A stretch of DNA of 64,000 bases from SG8-30 sp963695085 (GTDB lineage Bacteria > Pseudomonadota > Gammaproteobacteria > Steroidobacterales > Steroidobacteraceae), in assembly GCA_963695085.1 (NCBI GenBank), contig CAVOFV010000001.1, positions 186,001 to 250,000 of the forward strand. Reading direction: 5' to 3'. Numbering within the stretch: position 1 is the stretch's first letter; every line of letters begins with the position of its first letter. The translations under genes were made by a program, and so were the position numbers. The notes beneath the pieces were generated by a model. The model searched no databases. It saw only the letters and a list, made by a program, of their open reading frames with translations, and was not told the DNA's origin. Below are positions 59,251 through 64,000 of this stretch, piece by piece.

Positions 59251-59430
59251 CTAGGGGAAGATGATCGGGGGGTGGTCCCCCTCGCGTTCTTCCTGCTGCA
59301 GGTCGCGGTAGAGGCCGCGCAGGATCTGCTCCACGAGGGCCTGCACGGTGGTCCCCTCGCGCAGTGCCTCCGCTTCGCAGGCGTGATAGTCCTCTTCATC
59401 TAGTTCAACGCAGACCTGGATCTTTCTCAT
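59251..59430 (-). CDS. Small ribbon-helix-helix-like protein
   Basis: The 59-residue protein (MRKIQVCVELDEEDYHACE, then EALREGTTVQALVEQILRGLYRD) fits the ribbon-helix-helix pattern of a short DNA-binding regulator or antitoxin. GAGG lies six bases before the ATG. No toxin gene is next to it. It follows the DUF35 gene by 62 bases on the same strand and may control the thiolase operon. Confidence 0.6.
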   Translation of the reverse strand: MRKIQVCVELDEEDYHACEAEALREGTTVQALVEQILRGLYRDLQQEEREGDHPPIIFP

Positions 59431-59492
59431 GGCGAACCTCGCTTCCGGCAGCGGGCGGGATCTCCTCCGCACCTGTTGCGGACCAGGGACTC

Positions 59493-59885
59493 TCAGCCGG
59501 CGGGAACTCCCTTGTAACCATAGCAAAGGATCCCGGAGCGCCCCTCTCGGCGAATGAGCCGGAACTCGAGCGCCACCGTCGTACCCGGCTGCACGGTCGC
59601 AGGATCGCAGTCGACGACCTGCACCATCAGGCGGGCCTTCTCGGGGGTCTCGACGACAGCCATCGCGTAGGGCGCTTCCATCTGGAAGTTCGAAGGCGGC
59701 ACGTGGATCACGGTCGATGTGACGACTCGACCCGACCTCGACAGGGTCGTCGTGTCGAGGTCCCTGCCCTTGCAGGACGGGCAGAGCAGGCGTGTCGGGT
59801 ACGCGACGGCGCCGCAGGACTTGCACTTGGACGCTTCGAGACGGAGTCGGGACGGCACCTCTCTCCAGTACCTGGGGCTCGGCAT
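59493..59885 (-). CDS. Zn-ribbon OB-fold protein (DUF35)
   Basis: The 130-residue protein has an N-terminal zinc ribbon (CKSCGAVAYPTRLLCPSC) and an OB-fold (GRVVTSTVIHVPPSNFQMEAPYA). In archaea such proteins hold acetoacetyl-CoA thiolase and HMG-CoA synthase together in one complex and pass the intermediate between them. Here both partner genes lie directly upstream on the same strand; the start is two bases after the thiolase stop. GGGAGGG precedes the ATG. Confidence 0.88.
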   Translation of the reverse strand: MPSPRYWREVPSRLRLEASKCKSCGAVAYPTRLLCPSCKGRDLDTTTLSRSGRVVTSTVIHVPPSNFQMEAPYAMAVVETPEKARLMVQVVDCDPATVQPGTTVALEFRLIRREGRSGILCYGYKGVPAG

Positions 59886-59887
59886 CG

Positions 59888-61040
59888 TCACGCCCTCCCA
59901 AAGATGTGGACTACGGAGCTCGCTCCGGATCCGCCCATGTTCTGAGCGAGGCCGATCGCGCGCTCCCTTGACCTGGCGGTCGCCCGCCTCGTCGCGGAGT
60001 TGTTCGAAGATCTCGATCGCCTGGGCGATACCGGTGGCGCCGACCGGGTGGCCCTTTGACTTCAGTCCACCGCTGGTGTTGATCGGTATCTTGCCGCCCA
60101 GCGCCGTGAGACCGCTGCGCGCGGCGCCGCCGCCCTTGCCCTTCTCCACGAAACCCAGGGCCTCGATGCAGCAGATCTCGGCGATGGAGAAGCAGTCGTG
60201 GACCTCGGCGACATGAATGTCGCCGGGTCCCATGCCCGCCATCCTGTAGGCTCGCTCCGCCGACATTCTGCACGGCATCCAGGAACGCGGGGTCCTCGCG
60301 ATCGGCGAGCGTCATGGGCGCGGTGGCCAAGCCGCTGCCCAGGATCCGCACCGGCCGGTCCGTGTACTGGTGCGCCTGGTCCAGGGGGCAGAGGATGCAC
60401 GGCGGCCGCCCCGTCGCTGACCGGCGAGCAGTGCAGCAGCCGTAGCGGTTCGGCGACGAGGGACGCGTTCATCACCTGCTCCAGCGTCACCTCGCGGCGG
60501 AACTGCGCCTTCGGGTTGCAGCGCGCCGTGCCGGTGGTTCTTCACGGAGACCCACGCCAGGTCCTCCTCGGTGGTCCCGTACGCGGTCATGTGGGCGCGG
60601 GCGATCATTGCGTACAGGCCGGGAAAGGTGACGCCGTGGTAGGCCTCGAGCTCCTGGTCGGCCGCCATGGCCAGCACCTCGGTCACGTCGGCGCCGTCGT
60701 TCATCTTTTCGACGCCCGAGGCCATGACCAGGTCGCTCGCCCCCGACGCAACCTCGAAGAAGGCGCAGCGCAACGCGGCGCCTCCGGAGGCACATGCCGA
60801 CTCGACACGGGTCGCCGGCACCCCGGCCAGGCCGATCCGGTCGGCGAGCAGCGGACCGATGTGCTCCTGGCCCACGAAGCCCCCCGCCGACATGTTGCCG
60901 ACGTAGATGGCATCCAGATGGTCGGCCTTGGCGTTGCCGATTGCCTCCAGGGCGGCCTCGGCGAAGACGTCGCGCAGGCTCGAGTCCCAGAGCTCCCCGA
61001 AACGTGTCATCCCGGCTGAGATGATGGCTACATCGCGCAT
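59888..61040 (-). pseudogene. Acetoacetyl-CoA thiolase-like gene with four frame breaks
   Basis: The gene starts at ATG 61040 (GGGAGG five bases upstream) and encodes a thiolase of the archaeal/SCPx type: SACASGGAALRCAFFEV (nucleophile region), VHDCFSIAEICCIEALG, and GLKSKGHPVGATG. Translation needs four frame changes, near 60518, 60397, 60266 and 59955; each is an extra single base, and the sequence on either side remains conserved thiolase. Removing the four bases restores a full protein ending in VVHIFGRA at 59888. Either the gene is recently broken or the sequence has indel errors here. It is coupled to DUF35 downstream and follows the HMG-CoA synthase gene. Confidence 0.75.
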
Positions 61041-61053
61041 CGCTCGCCTCCCG

Positions 61054-62101
61054 TCAGTCATTGACGATGATCTTCTCGCGGAACTTGGCGTACTCGCCGT
61101 AGGTGAGGTAACGGCGCGGTCCGTCGAGCATCGACCGGACCGTCGGCGCCAGACTGCGCCGCTCCGGCAGCAGCTGCGTGGCCTTCATGATGAACGAATC
61201 GCTGCCCGCACCCGATCCGAAGGAAGTGATCAGGATCATGTCGTCCGGGTCTGCCACGTCGAGGACCGCCGCCAGGCCGGTCGGCGACGAACCGGAGTAG
61301 GTGTTGCCCATCTTGTTGACCACCCAGCCGGTCTCCATCTGCTCCTTCTTGAACCCCAGCGACTTTCCGGCCTGCAGGGGAAACTTTCCGTTGGGCATGT
61401 GGAAAACCGCATAACGAAAATCGGCAGGCTTCATCTGCGCCCTGTCCAGCAGAGTACGGGTCGCGTTCGTAACGTGCTTGAAGTAGGCCGGCTCGCCCGT
61501 GAAGCGCCCTCCGTGGCGCGGGTAGAACTCGCCCTTCCCGCCTCCAGAAATCCGGTGTGTCCGAGGTGTAGCTGTACGTCTGGAGGACATCGACCAGCAG
61601 GTCGCTCTTGCCGAAGATGAAGGCGGCTCCGCCGGCGGATGCGGAGAACTCGAGGGCGTCGTTGGGCGCGCCCTGCGACGTGTCCGCGCCGATTCCCATC
61701 GCGTACTCGACGCGCCCCGACTCGACCAGCCCCAGGGCCACGAACATCGCCTCGGTGCCGGCCTTGCAGGCGAACTCGAAGTCGGCCACGTGGACTTCGG
61801 GCCCGATGCCCGAGGGCGTCGACGACGACCGTGCCGCTCGGCTTGACCGCGTAGGGGTGCGACTCGGACCCGATGTACAGGGCCCCGATCCGGCGGGGTC
61901 GATGCCGGACCTGGCGAGCGCTCCCTGCGCCGCGGCCACCGAGATCGTGATCGTGTCCTCGTCGATGCCGGGGACCGATTTCTCCTCCAGCATCAGTCCC
62001 CGCTTGATGGCGGCCGGGTCCTTGCCCCACTGGCGCGCGATCTCCTCCGACTTGATTCTGTTGCGCGGAATGTACGCGCCGTACCCGACGATGCCTGCCA
62101 T
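61054..62101 (-). pseudogene. Archaeal-type HMG-CoA synthase-like gene with three frame breaks
   Basis: ATG 62101 (GGGAGG eight bases upstream) opens a 3-hydroxy-3-methylglutaryl-CoA synthase family protein: MAGIVGYGAYIPRNRIK, DFEFACKAGTEAMFVALGLV (active-site cysteine) and later YAVFHMPNGKFPLQAGKSLG, SGSSPTGLAAVLDVADPDD. Reading needs three changes: a missing base near 61890 and an extra base near 61810, which compensate each other, and a missing base near 61533. The corrected protein ends at 61054. The same pattern of single-base changes is seen in the thiolase gene. It leads the HMGS-thiolase-DUF35 operon; a large hairpin lies upstream at 62156. Confidence 0.75.
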
Positions 62102-62155
62102 GACCGGACCTCCCTACTGTCCAGCGAGATGCGGAGTTCGATAGCCCATCGGTCT

Positions 62156-62198
62156 TTGCATCCGGCGTGGCGTCGCGGCGACGACGCGCCGGATGCAA
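62156..62198. repeat. Long hairpin upstream of HMG-CoA synthase gene
   Basis: TTGCATCCGGCG (62156-62167) pairs perfectly with CGCCGGATGCAA (62187-62198); inside it CGTCGC (62171-62176) pairs with GCGACG (62178-62183). It has no T tract. It could be a REP-like element, a regulatory site or an old terminator. The remainder of 62102-62447 shows no gene that I can support. Confidence 0.45.
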
Positions 62199-62447
62199 GG
62201 AGACGCACCTGCACGTCGCTGGCCTGCGCCAGACTTACCTCGCTCGCTCGCCAAGCAACTTCCTGCCAGCATCGCCATCTGTCAATTCGGCAATGTACGG
62301 ACCTGGCGGCGCCACGGCAGTGGCGGTTGCCCGGGTGCCGGCGGCCGCCCGCTCACAAATTACCTACGCCACCTGGTTGCGAAGCCGCAGATAATCCGGA
62401 AGCAGGTTGCCGGCCATCGATGGTTCTCCGGGCGACGGGGTTGGTGC

Positions 62448-63482
62448 ATGTCCGACCGTGCATTCCTGTTTCTGGCCGTGATGGCGAGCCTGCTCACCGG
62501 CTGCATGACCGTTGCATCGGTCGGGACATCCACGATCGATGTGCAGGCGGCCAAGGCACGGGCCGCCGAGATTGACGCACAGCCGATGACGCGCGCCGGG
62601 GTGCATGAGCTTCTCGGCGAGCCCTGGCTGGCCAATGAAACCCTCGGCGTCGAGGTGCATCGCCTGCAGGGCAAGCAGCGGAACCTGGGCGTGATTTTCG
62701 CGCCCTATCCGGTGCCGATACCGTTTGTCAGTGACAAGCTCGAGGTCTTCACGCTCGTGAGCTACGGCAGCGGTGGCCAGGTTGTCGCCAAGGCTTTCGG
62801 CTACCTGCATGCGGCGCCTGGCGAGTGGCCCAGCCTGGTCCTTCGAGCAGGCGACTTTCAATTCGTGCATGCGCCGCCGGACACCCTGTCGGTGTCACTC
62901 GACCGCTTCCTGAAGGACCGGATCGCGTACCCCATTGAACGGGCCTGCACCGTCCTCATCGGTTGCGAGAGTGTCGCGGTCGACGAGACCGCTGCGGCGG
63001 GATTCTGCACCTGCGCGGCAAACCTGTATGTAGACGAAGGCAAGCGACGCACGCTGGTGCTGGCGAGGCCCGTCTTGCTGCCCGGGACCACGGTCTCAGA
63101 AACCGGGTGCCGTGAATCCGGAGGCCACTTCAGGACTTCCGACGGGCAGGTGTCCGGCATGTGTCACCTCACGTCCCCGTTGCTGCATCCGCAGACCCTG
63201 ACACCCGGTGATCACCAGCTGCGCTTCACATTGGGCCGGTCCGATGAAGGCATAAGGGGTGAACTGACTTGCCGGCCCGGCGAGGTGATATTCGCGACGC
63301 TGGCCGGCGGTTTCATGACGTGCCAGCGCCTGGATCGTCCGTTGGCACCCCGGCCGAAGCACAGCGGGGCCGGCGAAGACGTATTGCTCAGTCAGCAGGT
63401 GCCGATGACGACGCACGAGCTACGCGTGGTCGTCTACGAGGATGGCCACTGGCTTTTCCCGCAGGACTCGCAGACGCCATAG
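62448..63482 (+). CDS. Lipoprotein, unknown function
   Basis: The 344-residue protein starts with a lipoprotein signal (MSDRAFLFLAVMASLLTGC, lipobox LTGC) and a small domain with RAAEIDAQPMTRAGVHELLGEPW, which resembles the start of SmpA/OmlA-type lipoproteins. The second half has eight cysteines in pairs (CTVLIGC, CTCAAN, CRESGG, MCHL, CRPGEV, TCQRL), so several disulfides are likely. Function is not known. ATG 62448 is set by the signal peptide; the frame is open upstream. Another lipoprotein gene follows. Confidence 0.7.
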   Translation: MSDRAFLFLAVMASLLTGCMTVASVGTSTIDVQAAKARAAEIDAQPMTRAGVHELLGEPWLANETLGVEVHRLQGKQRNLGVIFAPYPVPIPFVSDKLEVFTLVSYGSGGQVVAKAFGYLHAAPGEWPSLVLRAGDFQFVHAPPDTLSVSLDRFLKDRIAYPIERACTVLIGCESVAVDETAAAGFCTCAANLYVDEGKRRTLVLARPVLLPGTTVSETGCRESGGHFRTSDGQVSGMCHLTSPLLHPQTLTPGDHQLRFTLGRSDEGIRGELTCRPGEVIFATLAGGFMTCQRLDRPLAPRPKHSGAGEDVLLSQQVPMTTHELRVVVYEDGHWLFPQDSQTP

Positions 63483-63654
63483 TTGCCAAGGCGGCAACGC
63501 TGACGGTGCCGACCACGGCGACGGGCCCTGGCCACGGCCGCTATCGCATCGAGTTCATCGAGACGCCTGCGGATGGGAGTATCATCCGCGGTGCAGCCGA
63601 GATGGTCATCTTCTGGACGCTGGCGGGCGCTGCTTCGACGTCCATCCACCTCTC

Positions 63655-64000
63655 ATGTTGTGCACTGTGACTGGTAGATTCAACTTCGTTGCCACCACGC
63701 TGTCGGCGTTGCTGGCGGGTTGCGTGGGTCTGCCCGTGCGCATCGACGCACCTCACTTGCCCGCGCCGCTGGTCGAGCCATTGCCGCTGCGCATCGCCGT
63801 CTACCTGCCGCCAGAAACACGCACTTACGCCTTCAAGGACAAGCAGGTCACGGGTTCGAGGTTCGAGGTCGGCGCGGCCAGCACCGAAACCCTGGCTTCC
63901 GCATTTCATGCCGGGTTTGCGCAGGTCATTGAACTCGACGCACCGGCAGCTGCGCCGCTGGCTGACGTGGACGCGATTCTGACCCTGGAGACGATCGATT
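63655..64000 (+). CDS. Lipoprotein, 5' part (3' end outside window)
   Basis: From ATG 63655 the frame stays open to the end of the window (115 codons). The signal (FNFVATTLSALLAGC) carries a lipobox, then PLRIAVYLPPETRTYAFKD and GAASTETLASAFHAGFAQVIEL, a pattern seen in lipoproteins with a periplasmic LPS-assembly-like domain, though I cannot name the family. GTG 63667 is an alternative start. It lies 172 bases after the other lipoprotein gene on the same strand. Confidence 0.65.
   Translation, partial: MLCTVTGRFNFVATTLSALLAGCVGLPVRIDAPHLPAPLVEPLPLRIAVYLPPETRTYAFKDKQVTGSRFEVGAASTETLASAFHAGFAQVIELDAPAAAPLADVDAILTLETID

Noticed and set aside
63483..63654. Open frame bridging the two final lipoprotein genes
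   Set aside because: The frame is open and its translation has some protein-like stretches, but there is no start codon with a ribosome binding site after the first lipoprotein stop and no family likeness.
1..64000. CRISPR arrays, insertion sequences, prophage or integrase genes
   Set aside because: No regularly spaced repeats, transposase motifs or phage genes were seen on either strand.

Overview
The window is a piece of a high-GC gammaproteobacterial chromosome. The evidence is the ligA-zipA-smc order, dksA followed by gluQRS, the rimP-nusA-infB-rbfA-truB-rpsO-pnp block, a PEP-CTERM protein, and many lipoproteins and exported proteins. The mix (DksA with a long basic extension, PhaR, UrcA family, DUF6502, PEP-CTERM) suggests an aerobic group near Xanthomonadales/Steroidobacterales, but that placement is inference. 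No transposase, phage gene, CRISPR array, rRNA or convincing tRNA was seen.

Layout. 1-2.7 kb: three DUF6502-family genes in a visibly more AT-rich stretch. 2.7-12.4 kb: housekeeping (ligA, zipA, smc, queF, dksA-like, gluQRS, phaR). 12.4-20.9 kb: the translation/RNA block on the minus strand, with a good sigma-70 promoter for rpsO-pnp and, upstream of rimP, a promoter plus two terminators that could delimit a small RNA. 21-31 kb: a triheme cytochrome, a DUF819 transporter with a DUF2891 protein, a cyclic-nucleotide-binding protein, MAPEG, an ECF sigma factor with its zinc-finger anti-sigma, a secreted EEP-family nuclease/phosphatase and small lipoproteins. 31.4-35.7 kb: a sodium-pumping biotin-dependent decarboxylase (oadG-oadA-oadB) preceded by its own biotin ligase. 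35.7-45.4 kb: hydrolase, acyltransferase, orphan exported Hcp-like protein, two c-di-GMP phosphodiesterase-type proteins, a PEP-CTERM protein behind a sigma-54-like promoter, and a DUF5916 outer-membrane protein.

45.4-51.5 kb is the most interesting region. A dimethylarginase-type hydrolase is divergent from a tightly packed five-gene operon: MttB-superfamily methyltransferase, free-standing MetH-type reactivation domain, corrinoid protein, homocysteine methyltransferase and APC permease. It reads as a methionine synthase split into separate proteins, with the folate module replaced by an MttB-type demethylase. It would take up a methylated amine or amino acid and pass the methyl group through cobalamin to homocysteine.

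51.5-64 kb: UrcA protein, a COG2403-type GTPase, a secreted M3-like metallopeptidase, a Tat-exported aldo/keto reductase, a PadR-PspC pair with a clear operator, then an archaeal-type HMG-CoA synthase / thiolase / DUF35 set. The first two genes of that set carry seven single-base frame breaks. Two lipoprotein genes close the window, the last one cut by its end.
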